Source of the DNA: Bugulina stolonifera
Taxonomy: Eukaryota; Bryozoa; Gymnolaemata; Cheilostomatida; Bugulidae
Direction of reading: 5' to 3'
Length of the DNA: 64,000 nt
NCBI GenBank assembly: GCA_935421135.1
Contig: OW285189.1
Span: 22,322,298-22,386,297 of the forward strand
Of the stretch, positions 35,158 through 50,900 are shown piece by piece. Position 1 is the stretch's first letter, and each line of letters opens with the position of its first letter. The notes beneath the pieces were generated by a model. The model saw only the letters and a list, made by a program, of their open reading frames with translations. It made no database searches and was not told the origin of the DNA. The position numbers and the translations under genes are program-made.

Positions 35158-36202
35158 GGTATCTGATAAATTGAGCTGATGTATTCGATATTGCAATGTC
35201 TTCCACCGTAGTGAACTGGAAAAAACAAAATAGAGATTCTAATCATCTATGTTATACTATGAACATTGAACAACATATGGCGACAACAAAATTCAAAAAA
35301 AGAAATGCCTCAAACATTATTTCAAGTTACACACATTCCTGTGAGTGAAATAGGTCATAGATGAAAGATTGCACCCAAATTTCTTTCATTAAACAACTTT
35401 GGGTTTTTCCACATGGACACAACAAACTTGTGAGTGTTCAAAAGTTTCAGTTAAAATCAAGACGCTCCGAAAGTGTTCAAACCTCAAATGAACGAACGTT
35501 TTCGGAACATCCTGTTTCTAACTTAAATTTTCGGAATGTCTCTTTACTGGACATAACCATAGTGGCAAAATTAGAGAGATTGGTAAATATTAAGTAATAA
35601 AAAGAAAATACAGAATACCAATTTAGCATAATTATTAATTATTTTATAACTCCACATTTGTAGCCATTAAATTATTATTATTCAGAGATGCCACATTTGA
35701 GTTAAAGACTCACTCGAGTTGACTCAAACAGCAATTTAGAATTTCTGGCTTATTAAAAGAACTAGTGACTAGGATAAATCCCAAGCTGTAAAGAGCTTGT
35801 ACATTGGGATGCCATTAAAATATGGCTATGAGCACATCATTACCCTATGAAGAAATATTTAATAGCTCGAGCTCTTATTGGGAAGCAAGCTGCAAATTCC
35901 AATTTGAATTAGTGAGATTTCACATTAAAACAATGATATTATTTGATTTTGTTTCCATTTGCTTTGAAGTTTTCTCTTTTCTTTCTAGTAGAAGTAGGCC
36001 TACCACAGCCACTTTCAAAGTCAGTGGCACTTTGTTAAACTACTTTTTAATAAAACATAAATGTATAACTGCGCAGTGATTATAAGAAAGATTTAACTAC
36101 ACAAAAAAGAGCTGAATTGCAAATTGGCAATGAAAAACCATCGTATTTTTTATAATAAACAGCTTTTGTGTTATCATTATCATAGTTATCATAAGTTAGT
36201 TA
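35158..36202. other. Shared upstream region of PLD6 and TVP23
   Basis: The two genes diverge from this 1.4-kb interval. No coding frame with family support was found; short frames near 35361-35597 and 35822-36079 have no recognisable content. No TATA box could be assigned with confidence. Confidence 0.4.
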
Positions 36203-36365
36203 TCATAAGCAATGATGTTTGCCTCCTTTTTTTCTCTCTTTGATTATTTATTTATTCTCTTCTATGAGTTGTATATAATATATATTTATTTTTTGTGGTC
36301 AACAAGTTACCTTTAACAAAATAATGTTATCCGTAAACTTTTAGAAAACCCAATAAATGTAAATT
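36203..36365 (+). mobile_element. 5'-truncated 3' end of the LINE family at 9.4-13.1 kb
   Basis: From TCATAAGCAATGAT to CCAATAAATGTAAATT this matches 12976-13142 of the large LINE almost base for base. Shared words include GTGGTCAACAAGTTACC and AAACCCAATAAATGTAAA. The long T tract of the large copy is shorter here and the terminal TGTAAA repeat is reduced. It is a classic dead-on-arrival insertion and lies 190 bases before the TVP23 start codon. Confidence 0.85.
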
Positions 36366-36554
36366 ATGTATCATTCAAATCAGATCTGTGCCCAGCTTTT
36401 TTTCTCGGAAACGGTGTAAAAATGCACTGTAACGGGATCGCTAGGATAGTTTAGTAATTAACGCAAGGCGTTGGATTTGTCAATCCTTGTTGAACTCATA
36501 TTTTAGCATACTAGCTACCAGTTTTGGACTAAAGCTTGCTATGCAGGAAACACC

Positions 36555-39372
<2,818 letters not shown>

Positions 39373-40141
39373 ACAGTCACATAACTGGTAAAGGAATCCT
39401 GAGCCTACAGATACTACAAGTCTGGTAGCTCATTTGTCTCCTATGGTATCCTTTACTCCGCCAGGAATCTCTATGTAAAACTCACTCCTATATAGCCTCT
39501 GTTCTAACTTACCAAGCAACCCAGAGGTCTAGCTGATATACTAGTATTCATTGCTCTATATGTAATTCCATCCTAACAATTTGAAGATGGATCTTTTGAG
39601 CCTCAAACTTATTTCCTGAACAATCATGGGCCACTCCTTCCAAGCTGGAAGTAGATACTGAGCATGAGAATTATTATATAATATCTGTGTAGGCCCCATG
39701 GTGTTGTGGTGGTATTTTTCATCAAAGTCACATCCTGGAATGGTCGTGTTGTGTTTTAAATTAATCTTTCCCCTAGTGTGATTTCAGTACGTCATAGTAA
39801 TTTATTTTGTTTTAATATTTATAGTAACATTATGAGATAATATAATACTACTGAACAGACAACTCTAAAATTGGGCTTATAGATGTTTTAAATAACTTTC
39901 GATTACTTTATAATGGTTTATCAACTGATAACTCCAGTAGCAAATGTCATTCACTCTCTAGTTAGTCACTGTTAGTCACAAGTATGTGGTTTTGTTCTCA
40001 GAATATGAAATATGCATTCACCGCAGTGTTAGTTTATCTGAACCAGTTTATTAAACTTTGACAATTTATATTTCTTCCTCCATTACCCTGATAAGTACCT
40101 ACATGTGTGTAACTTCTGAGTTATGTATATTATTTTCACAG

Positions 40142-40961
40142 ATTCTGATTCACAGGTGAGTTGGTTTATATTTTTATCCCTGCATGTTCTGTGGGCACTG
40201 CATGTGTGTCCTTCAGTGTATTAGCTACATACATGTATTATAGTGTGGGTAGATGTTAATGTTTGTAAAGAAGTTTAGACACTAGATTGAAAAATTTGAA
40301 TTTTTCTGGGATAAGAATTTGAGAATCAGGGTACACGAAACATAAGTATAAGCCAATGTAACATTCCAATAGACATAGACATGATGGTGTTTTGGAAAAG
40401 TTGACCCTGGTCTTTGTATCATGATGGAAAAGAATACTATGTGACCATGTGAACCTTTTTGCTGGTTTTGTTTTTCTGCTGGTGGATGACTCTGAGTATG
40501 CGTGCATAAATCCAGCGTTCTAACCTAAACCAGGATATCTGTGTTCATGTAGGTATAAAATCTTCCAAAACAAACATGGCATATTATTTTATCATATTGT
40601 ACATTATGTTTGGCTGCCTTTGAGCTGATAGGATACCAAATAAATGGCTTGAATAGCTGCTGCTTGTTGTTTTGCTGTTCTACAGTACCAGTAGTACTAC
40701 TCTTGTCACTCAGGGTACGATCATTGGGTTACACTGAGCATTTGTAGCTATCCTTGGTTCAGTAGGAGTTGTCCTTCCTCAAATTTTGTCGACTTGTAAT
40801 AGATTTATTTTTCTTTTCCTATGGCTTGTAGGTTTGACCGGAACAAGGGCAGGTATATGCAGTCATGGAAAAGGATGTCTAATCTTAGTGGGAAGTCATC
40901 AGGAGCTAAATCTTATGTCAAGGGTGAACATGTAAATATTACAAATCTATGTAAACAATGA
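40142..40961 (+). CDS. Possible alternative 3' exons of TVP23
   Basis: A 14-base microexon (40142-40155) has a good acceptor (ATTATTTTCACAG) and donor (GTGAGT). A second exon at 40832-40961 has a pyrimidine-rich acceptor and an open frame to TGA. If TVP23 exon 6 (ending in phase 0 at 39021) is spliced to them instead of exon 7, the frame stays open and replaces the tail with ILIHRFDRNKGRYMQSWKRM and about 30 further residues, basic and Ser-rich. The phases fit exactly, but I see no family support for this tail. It could equally be an unrelated exon or chance. Confidence 0.3.
40639..40644 (+). terminator. Candidate poly(A) signal for TVP23
   Basis: AATAAA about 1.27 kb after the TVP23 stop; no closer strong match was noticed on this strand. 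Confidence 0.35.
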
Positions 40962-43900
40962 ATCATCATGTTTTATACATGTATATCTCAGTTTGGTTTT
41001 TGCTTGGTCTTCTTCGGTTAAATTTCTTTTGGTAGTATTCGAAAAATTCAGAAATAACCGGAAGTTATGTCTGGTGTAATAAGTTTGAGGTTCTCCACCC
41101 AAACTGTAAGAGTACATAAGGTCACACACCCATGATCTAGAGGTCAGACACTAGAGAACAGCTGTGTGTGCTGTCTAGGGACTGTGTCTGCCCACTGGCA
41201 ACTCCACAATCTATTTACTTTTGTCTGTCTCATATGTAACTTTATTAGAATTTGGGTTAGGATTTCTTTTTGGTGTTTGGACAATCAAACCTTAGGTTCT
41301 TCCAATTTTTCTGTCTTGTGCTATCTCAAATTGACATAGATACGCTATCATCGAAGATGATTTTCTCGAACACCTGCACACATATTTTATAGAACCCAAG
41401 TCTATAGCCTCTGGGTGCCTCTTTTAGATACTCAACTTCTATCGTTATACAATATTTGTTGTTTGGATTTATAATCCAGAATCTGTTTGAGTTTCTTGAC
41501 ATGGTCAAATAATCCGTTAATAATGATACGATGATGGCACATTGTCGGACATTAGCTTCAAGTAGCAAGCTAATATCACACACAACTTGTATAAATTGAC
41601 ATGTGTTCATTGTGTATTTTGAGATTAAACCAACACATTTACTGTCTGTCAAAATTGAGTACCCATGTCAGGTACTTTATACCCCTCTATCTCATGTAAT
41701 ATAAAGTAAGTATTATAATTGTTATAGAGTTATTCATCTATATTATTGCTTTTAATAGACAGAAATTAGTTGGGGTAGGTCTATGTATTTGCTGAAAAAA
41801 TTGATATTTTTAAAATGTGGAAACTTTTATTCTCCCCTCTGTTGTAATATACGCTATCAACATATCGTAGACTGCTACCAGTGTTACATCCGCTATGTAT
41901 AGCCAACTATACTACATAACAGTGTACCTATGTAATATTATGCAGGCCTAAATATAATCTTATACAGTGTATAATACATACAGTGTATGCTTGGCTATAC
42001 CACTTGGCACTTACTAACTTGAGGTAGGCCTATGGTACACAGTATACAGTATATCAAATCAGTTGTGGTTTGTTGATAGGCTGCAGAGGTTGTATATTTG
42101 AACTAAAACTCGGGAGAGTTTATAGCTTCATTTAATAGAAATATATTTAATGGTTAGTATATTTATTATTTATAACTATTCAGTCAAAGTGTTACAGTGA
42201 ATTAATTTTAATATTATGCTATTCTTTATTGTACCGATCCAGACATACATGCACATACATACATGATATATAGGTCAGACATACCGGTAATGGACATACA
42301 GACAGATTCAAGTGGTATGTTGTTATAGGTTTATAGGTTGTTATTAGGTTGCATTTAGCATAATACCACAATACATTATATAATAATTATATTTATGCAT
42401 TGTGTATATTATTTGTGCAATATTCTACTATTTTACTAGATAACAACCAACACAGCATGGACATCGGTGCAAGAGAGATTGTCAATGCAATAATTGAAAT
42501 ACTACAGTACTGTATATTTACATGCATTAGTATATCATTGTATTGTTAGTACTATTTATAATATAAAACAGGAGAATTGTGAAAATTTTCTAAAATAGTA
42601 CTTCATGTTGCTTATATGTATAATTTCACACACACCACCTGTACCATACACCATAAACATGTCAAGGAGCATGGAAAACCTTGATGTAGCACTGCATGTA
42701 CATACTAGTACATGTAGCGAGGTATACCATATAACCGTGATATTTTACTATTTAGTAGTATCAGTTGAGTGAGGTGTAACCAAGATTAGAATAATGTACA
42801 TGTATATAATAATGATAACACTACAAATAGTAAAGGTATGAATTATCAGTGTATAAGCTACAGCTTCGACATCCATATAATCTCTGTGCATGTTACAGGG
42901 TTTGGAACCCAGGCTACTTCATACCAACATATTTATTCCAAATTAGCAGTAGTCAAGCATTGCTCTTTATTCCTTCTGTGGAAACTTAAATTTTTAATTT
43001 TCCATTCACAAGCAGTCATAGGATAATAAAGGATTAAATAGTAATAATTAATTAATGTAAGGTTTAGAATTCACATTAATTAAGTTGTAATCACACAGAT
43101 TTCCAATAAACTGGAGAAGCGATTACAACTTTTGATGACTTAATCAAGTTACTACTCAGTCTCCAACATCACTGTGTTGTATTAATACTTGTACACATTA
43201 TCCTATGTACTAGTCATTGATTAGGAATTGTAGTCACTTGCTGCCAAAAGACCGAGTAAGCCAAATATACCCGTCTGTATAATATCATTGTTCTCCCCAC
43301 AGAAAATTATTTTTGTCCTGTCAGAGATGGCATGTGTTATGTATACATATGTATTAATAGCTTATGATGAGGACTTGTGGCTTCCTCCAGTTTGATAATC
43401 AGTTTGTGCTGAGTTTGTGAGCGAATTTATCTTGCTGACGTGAACTGTTGGTTACGCACTATAAATGTTTTTGAAAAAGAGCCCAATTCCTTCTTTGGGT
43501 CAGATTGCTGCGGGATTAATGGGAAAATAGAAGTTTTTCTGCCCACACTGCTGTTAGCCTAGGAAAATAAACTGCATTTTCTCTGCGGTATCACTTCATG
43601 AAGTCAAATTCATTTAGCTGTAGTACATAGTACTTGTAGAGCACCTGTTTGCTGGTTGGATGGGAAATTGATAATCTCCACAGTCTTCATTTGGAAATCG
43701 ATTTCATTATCAGGAGGACCATTTTGTTCACGAATAGCATTTCGGTTGCCGAGTTCGAGGTTGATTTGCTAATTTGTGCTTTTACTAAACCTGTTATTAA
43801 AATGTTCTTAAATCGTATGTTTGATTAATAATGCACATCTCAATTCCATATTTTACACTTGTAGCTGGTTTATTTACTTTAAAATCTCTAAGTGATTGAA

Positions 43901-46580
43901 AAGTTTCAAAAACCTCAAGTGAGTGTGTCATGACTACTTTATCAAGTCCTCATAGAACCCCTCTTGTTCTGTATGCTACCTCTACTTCAGCTACATGTAC
44001 ATTGTATATACATTAATAGTACAATGATACTATTAATTCCTCATATATTATTATTATTTACTGGCTGACAGACTGGTACTGTACCACTGACCTCTGTCTG
44101 TCACATGTAGCCTGTGATCATCATCCCAAAACATCCCATCTTGTATTTTTCACTTGTTTAGCAGAAATTTGCTACTCTGCTGTTTTAATCAGAATCACCT
44201 GTTGAAATCATCAAAGTGGTGCTAATTTTAATATGACAAACATGCTTACTTAGTTCATAGGTCATATGGGGGTCACATGCCATAACAAATATCCCTAATA
44301 TTAGCAAGTAAATAATTTTTGGTGGGTGGGAATAGGCTCCCCACTTTTACAACCACATGCTTTCTAACCAGAGAGATTCTAAGGCTAACTGAAGTATCAC
44401 TTGTATATTCTACAGTGTAGGAGCTGGTCACACTCATCTGTTACTTGCTACTAGTAAATACATTGTATTTATTAGTATGATGGTACTGAGCTGAGGAGAG
44501 AGGAGTGTAGAAATACTGGTATGTATATCATAGCAAACAGTGAAATGGTAAATAGTAAACGCGCAACTGTGAAAAGGAACATTTGGCAGCTGGTTGTTTG
44601 GTAAAAGTACAATATTGGAAATTAAAAACAGAAAATTATTTATAAAGAATTCATTGGCCTTTATTTAGGTCAGTGTGTGGAGTAATAGTTATGATACAAT
44701 GCAAAACCTGTAGAGGAGGAGAGGACTATATATCTTTATTATCTTTATCTGTACATCTTTACTTTATCATATTTCCATTCTAGAAATAACTGTTGATTAT
44801 AGTTATAGCTGTACGGATATTTTTTCCAGTGAAATAATAAATATCACAACTCGGGTGTGAGTAACATTTGGGTAGACAGGACAATAAAAACACAAACTGG
44901 ACAAGACTCTGTACCTCATAAAACACCAAAATATGTCACAGTCATTGGAATTGGCAATAAATACACACACAACTCTAGCTAGTGCAAGTCATTCAAAGAA
45001 TGTTACGTTATATGTAGGTTGCTAGGCAGGTTCTGAATGGCTGCTGTCTATAGTTATATCCTGTGTCACTAGTAATTCTTGTTAAAACGTGAGTTGTCAT
45101 GGTGATGGAAGACGACTGTTATGTAGTTTATTTCTATAAACCGGAATGGAAGGCAGGTACATGAGTGTAATCAAAGTTATACATTGTGCATTAGAATTTT
45201 AGACCTGATATTAATATGTTTATCATTATCCGCTATAAAAAAGAAAAGGTAGTTTTTAGTTACATGTGTATAAGTATAATATGTCTCTGTAAGTTGAAAA
45301 TGTTAGAGTATAGAGTTCTTAGCTCACATTGGATATGATATGCACTTTTCTTTGTAACCTTACAGTTGTCAACACTACAGTAACTCTATGGTCAATGGTT
45401 GAATACCTAGTGACATTACCAACATGTATATTATAATAGTGATATCCTAAGCCCTAGGACCTAGAAGTTAATTAACTTGTAACAAATATTAATAACCTTG
45501 TAAAAAGGTCAGTGCCCTGAAGCCGAATGCCATCATGCACAAAAATTAGCTGTATATGTATATACATCTATATTTCTGTTATACATACATGTAGATCTGT
45601 TAGTTTAGGTAGTTATATAGTATTATAATACAAACATTTGTAATTAATGGTGTGACAGGGACCAGCTGCTAGTAGTACTACTACAGTGTATTGTAGCAAC
45701 TACTACGTCTGGAGTGGTGTAGTTTTATAAGACCAAGTACATGTATTTATATGACTGTCAAGTGTGGACAAATTATTGATAGCGCTCTAATTTAAAGATC
45801 TTGATAACTGTAATGTTGGTATAACAGTCACGCTTGTCTAGTTTTACTAGTTGATTCTGTGAGAGTAGCCTGTGGTAATTTGGTCCCCCTTCCTTTATAT
45901 GCGGACTCTAGCTGTCCAAGTTCCACAGCAATATAAGAGGGTGTGCGTCTCATTCATCTTAGGCAAGTTATCATAATTCCTAAAACACAATAAAGAACTT
46001 ATTGTATTTAGGTGGGCAAAGAATACAGTACATTATTTATTGTTCTATTCATTTTATTAGACCAATACCATTTTGTTTATACACTTATGTGGATCACACA
46101 ACTTTATAACCTGCTGTGTTATTCCTGCTTGAAGTTTCTTGACCAAACAAAAAATTATTGGCATGATTGCTGTATTTGCAAAGAATTGGAAAAACATTTT
46201 AGGAAGATAGCTGACCAATTCTTTGTGTTATGTATATGTACTTTGTACAATGTAGTCAAGCTTGTATAACAGTATATTATACAAGGTGTAGTTACTAGTA
46301 GTCAATATATCCAGTTTACAGTCTCTCGTCAGGGATAGTCTTACATGTACATTGTATACCCATTCTCAATCTCATAGACATAGCGTTGTCATGTTACACA
46401 TTCACTATAGAAACATTAATTGTGCTATTAGATGTACGGGTACATGTCAATTATTATAATGACAAATGACCACTGATGTATTGTTGTAACATTCATATGT
46501 TTTGGACAACTGTATATTGTATAAAGCTGTCCTTATTGCCTTCATAGTGTCAACTTTGAAGAACTTATGTATCGTAATGT
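40962..46580. other. Gene-poor region, nothing recognised
   Basis: Over 5 kb of AT-rich sequence with many ACATGTAC words. The longest frame (minus strand, about 41326-41652, 108 codons) has no family motif. No fibronectin, immunoglobulin or other ectodomain exons could be found that might belong to the phosphatase gene downstream. It may hold distal regulatory sequence or small exons that I could not see. Confidence 0.4.
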
Positions 46581-46583
46581 AGA

Positions 46584-47301
46584 GTTGTCTTCTCTCTGTT
46601 TCCTACTTTCTTACACAGAGGTTATGTATAGCAAACACTTCTCAGCTTTAACTTGTGGCAACCAGATCATTTGATCTCACAATATACCCTTCTACCTACC
46701 GACTGTGAGCTCTACAACCAGTTATGCTTAGGCCACACTGACGCGAATTTTCTTGCGAATAGCGAATTTTGGCCAAAGGCGAATTCGCAAATTATAATCG
46801 AGCGTGCCACACTGCAAAAGCTATAAGCGAATTCGCATTGATTTCACCCAATGAGGGATCAAAAATTATTATCCCCGGTCACGTTTCTCATTCACTGCAG
46901 AACTAGAACTCCGAAAAATGTAAAATAAAAATATAATTAAAATAGAATAATTATTTTATTCTTACTTTCATTGTTTTACACAATTCTTGCAAATGGAAGT
47001 AGTCATTTTATTCATCAGTTAAAATTAATATTTTAATATAATAATTTAAACTCATGATTGATTGAAAATCCGTGGCTCTGAACACGTGACAGTAACGTGA
47101 CAAGTAAAAATTGGCCAATCACAAATTAGCGAGTTGCGAATTAGCTGATTGAGATCAGCGAGTGCGAAATCGCTAATTTTGCGCGAATTCGCACAAAATT
47201 TGCGATTTGCGAATTCGCCTTTGGCCAAAATTCGCTATTCGCACAAAAAATCGCGTCAGTGTGGCCCTAGCATTAACAAAAAGGGTAAAAGAGAAGACAA
47301 C
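46584..47301. mobile_element. Possible outer MITE split by a nested insertion
   Basis: GAGTTGTCTTCTCTCTG at 46584 and AAGAGAAGACAACTT near 47286-47301 are inverted relatives, similar to the ends of the 201-bp MITE at 25625-25825. Removing the 535-bp element lying between them leaves about 180 bases, close to the size of that MITE. The interiors of the two are not obviously alike, so membership of one family rests on the ends and size only. Confidence 0.4.
46731..47265. mobile_element. 535-bp non-coding DNA transposon with long terminal inverted repeats
   Basis: The left end GGCCACACTGACGCGAATTT and the right end, closing with TCGCGTCAGTGTGGCC, are inverted repeats. The pairing continues inward for about 58 bases through GCGAATAGCGAATTTTGGCC and GGCGAATTCGC. 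Internal copies of GCGAATTCGC-like words make the element partly self-complementary. It has no protein frame. The immediate flanks (CTTA on the left, CTAG on the right) do not give a clear target duplication, so the superfamily is left open. Confidence 0.85.
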
Positions 47302-47922
47302 TTCTTCTTTTAATCAGTAGTTTTTCGAAGAAGCTTCTGTGTTGTTTTATTTATAGACAAATGATATGTTTATAGTGGTTACTGGCAATCTATTCCACCT
47401 ACATGTACATCTGGAACACATACAGCTGCTTGCTTAAATTGCTTTCATTGATTTGCATTTAAAAGGCTAAATTTCATGTAATTACTATAATATAATACTT
47501 TACTATCTAATTGTTTACCCATAAAATTCAGTTCATGGAAGTTATATGATTTTATAGTTGAGCTAATTATAGTGAAAACTGACCACAGTGTAGAGATGTA
47601 TGCTGATAACACATCATTATCTATACAGTGTTAGAGTGTGATACATGGTCAAGTCCCCACAATAACTGAACCTGACTGAACCTTTGTTGTTGCACTATTT
47701 TCATAACCTGAGATTTCCAGTACATTGTACTCAAAAAGCAATAAGAGAGCATAGCTCCTACATTAGGTTTATCGAATGATATTTCGGTATAAACCTGCAA
47801 TTCTATCATGGTAATATGTTATGGTACCTTCATCTACTTTTACTCACGTTATTTATACTTGTAGCTCACAACATGGAAGCCTGCTATGGTGTTATAGTGT
47901 GAGTTGTCTTCTCTCTGTAGAT

Positions 47923-50900
47923 ATGGCTCCAAGACCTATGGGGACAACAAAGGAAGACGATTCCCAAAATCATCAGACTAGCACTTTCGCAGTCACAGTT
48001 GAATATAACTCTTCAATGCTAGGTATGTGTGTAGTTCTTACCTGCTTGTATTTATCTTGCTTGTTAACTTGCAGTTCAGTCATGTGATAAGCCTGGGGTC
48101 CAACTTTACCTTGCAAGATGCATTTTATAATGCCTATTTGCCATGCCTATCTACTGTAAATTTACTATCATTGTGCTGTGTGGTATTCGGCAGATAGGCC
48201 TGTATTTGTGTGCAAATGTGCAATTACACGTCGGCCTCCGTGGATGGACATATATATACGTACATGTGAGGAAAGTTTCCTTTTAGCCAACTTTTATACA
48301 ATGCTATGAATATCACACGGAATTCTTTAGCTAAATAGAGTTTGAAAGTGTTGCCTCCACGTCTGCTGGTGATATCACACATGTTTTAATTACGTATTAA
48401 TTATTGTGCAAATTAAATAAAAAATCTCATGTACGTTTTTGCTCTATATTTTATTAATTAAATAATTCCTGGTCAAAATAATATTGATTATACGTTCCAA
48501 AAATAATATTTTCTGATATGATTGTAGTCAACACTACTGATGGGGTGACATCAACATCTAAGCTGCAATGGGATTCACAGTTATATGCATTTGTTGGTAT
48601 AGTCATATCATTTACTGTGGTTGTGTTTGCTGTGGCAACTATACAATGGCTGAGGTATGTACAGATATGCCCTTCATGGTCAAGGTCGTAACTTCTGTAA
48701 GATATACATGTACGAGTTGAGATAGTAAAAAGTCCTTGATTGAATGCCATTAATATAATAATAATAATAATAATAATAATGATAATATATTTTATTTATC
48801 CTAATATAATGTTCAATAGCGCACTTAAACTGGGTATCGGTTGTTGAAGAAGTGCCTGAAATTCATATTTACAGTCTGTAGCTTGTTGCTACCATCTATA
48901 TATTGTATGTGGAGTTTATATTCCAGTCCTATCAAACACTGGAAGGAGTTGTCTTATCCTAACATACATTCCCTGTCATATACAATGTACTGTTCATAGT
49001 GGAAGGTCATATTGTCGTATTTGCCTGTGGACCTAGGGGATTTTATAATTCTACAATGTATGTAGCTTAGATGTTCCTCAACTCGAATTAGTAATATTTC
49101 ACCATATATGTGATTTATTTTATGTGCCAATGCATTATTTTGTACACTGAATGTCTTTCACTTGTTATAGTATTAATCGGCATGCAGAATTGATAATTTT
49201 AGAAGCTATAAGGATACCCCAGCTGCCAAAAGAAGAGCTATTATCAAAAAGAACAAGAAATTGAAAGGTAATGCACAACTAGTACTAGTACTGTGTAGGC
49301 TTATATAATATATGTATTATAGTAAAGGATTTATAAAAGCCATTTCGATGATTTAAAATATCTTTCATTTACCAATTTAAATGACTGTACACGTACAATG
49401 TAGCTGTCACAACATCAGATTTATTAGTGGTTCAAATTGGCTAAGTGTACTAACTTCACCGATACACATGTACATGTATGTATATGTTACTTGGAGTTAT
49501 CTTTCCAATGGACTTGTCTAATCTCCTCTACCAATGAGTATTACATCACATATTTATGTAGACGGGTATGTATTTGGTAGAATACAAAATTGTGCGGTGC
49601 AAGGAACATAGAACGTGAAGCCGTTCAAGATTTTTGACAAAAGTACAGTTAGCAAATTGAACACAATATGTAATAAGTAGCAAAAACATCCAGTTATAAA
49701 ACAGTTCTCTACCAGGAATACATAATAATATCGCTTTATCCAAGAGTCATGTTCCTATTTATTCAACAGTAGAAGATGGTATAGCCTGGGTGTAGATCTT
49801 CTACCATGTAATTTAGTTCTTGTACTAGTTGGAGGAAGTAAATCTCCATGCAACAATTAGTACATCATAACACACTGACGCTATTTTACTCCAAGATGCA
49901 TGTCTGCCTGGGTGGGTATCAGTTTAGTTGATCAGGTTCAAGCACCTGTTTAATCCATCATATGGTGCTATAACAGTACATTGTGCTGCTAGCACTTGCT
50001 TGTGCCTCTCAATCTATGTTTCTTTCCATCACTGTTTGAGTAGCAGCTGAGCTCTATTACAGAATGCTATCTTTCACCAAACTGTATGATTGAGCAAGTT
50101 GTATTCAGAAATCAGTAATATTGGCAATGAGTCTTATAGGTTGGCTCATGAACACTGTAAGCATATTACAAGTGTGAGCTGCATGCACTGTGTATCTATT
50201 ATCATGAACAATATGTGAACCCATAGGACTACATATTCGACAATGAAACAATATCAGCAGCACAATTACAAGTAGACGTACATAATAATATATCCTGATA
50301 GCTAAAAACTTTCTGGTATTTATCAATTTTTTCCTTTGACCTTGACAAAAATTAACTACTAATTAAATGTTTTCCAATCTTTACTTATTTTCAAAGTGTT
50401 TAGTCGTCTGCCAGTAGACACAATATCCAAATAGAGCTACTTGTCTAATTATAGAAGAAAATTATTAGCCTTGCAGTATTCGCCAGCACCAGCGTTGAAT
50501 TGTTAGGTCTAATTTAGGTGCTCGTTAATTTCTCAAACTACGTCAGCAAGTCAGCGATTATATAATTAACCTACTATATATTTCTACTAAAATTTGTATT
50601 GGCCAAAATAAATGTATCTTAAATAAAAGTTGCATTTCCGAGAAAAAATATCATAATTGTAAAAAAACAGTGCATATCATCTACGAATAATAATAGGTAC
50701 TTTTTGAGCATCCCTCTAGACCACTTGGAGACTAATTGGTTGATAGGAGCCTGCTGTAGTAATTGGCTCATTAACATACATTATAATAGTTCATTTTACA
50801 GTTCTCTTGCCTCTCGCATATCTACATGCGATACTACTTCTATACTGCATCTTGAGCCGTACGCTCGACGCGGCGCTATTTCCTCACTATTATTACACGT

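Noticed and set aside
41326..41652. 108-codon minus-strand frame
   Set aside because: Composition is typical of translated AT-rich intergenic DNA; no motif, no neighbouring exons, no poly(A) signal assigned. Kept only as a note.
46012..46269. 85-codon Cys-rich frame with hydrophobic start
   Set aside because: It begins at GTG with no ATG and has no recognisable Cys pattern or splice partners; considered as a missing ectodomain exon of the phosphatase but the phase and content give no support.
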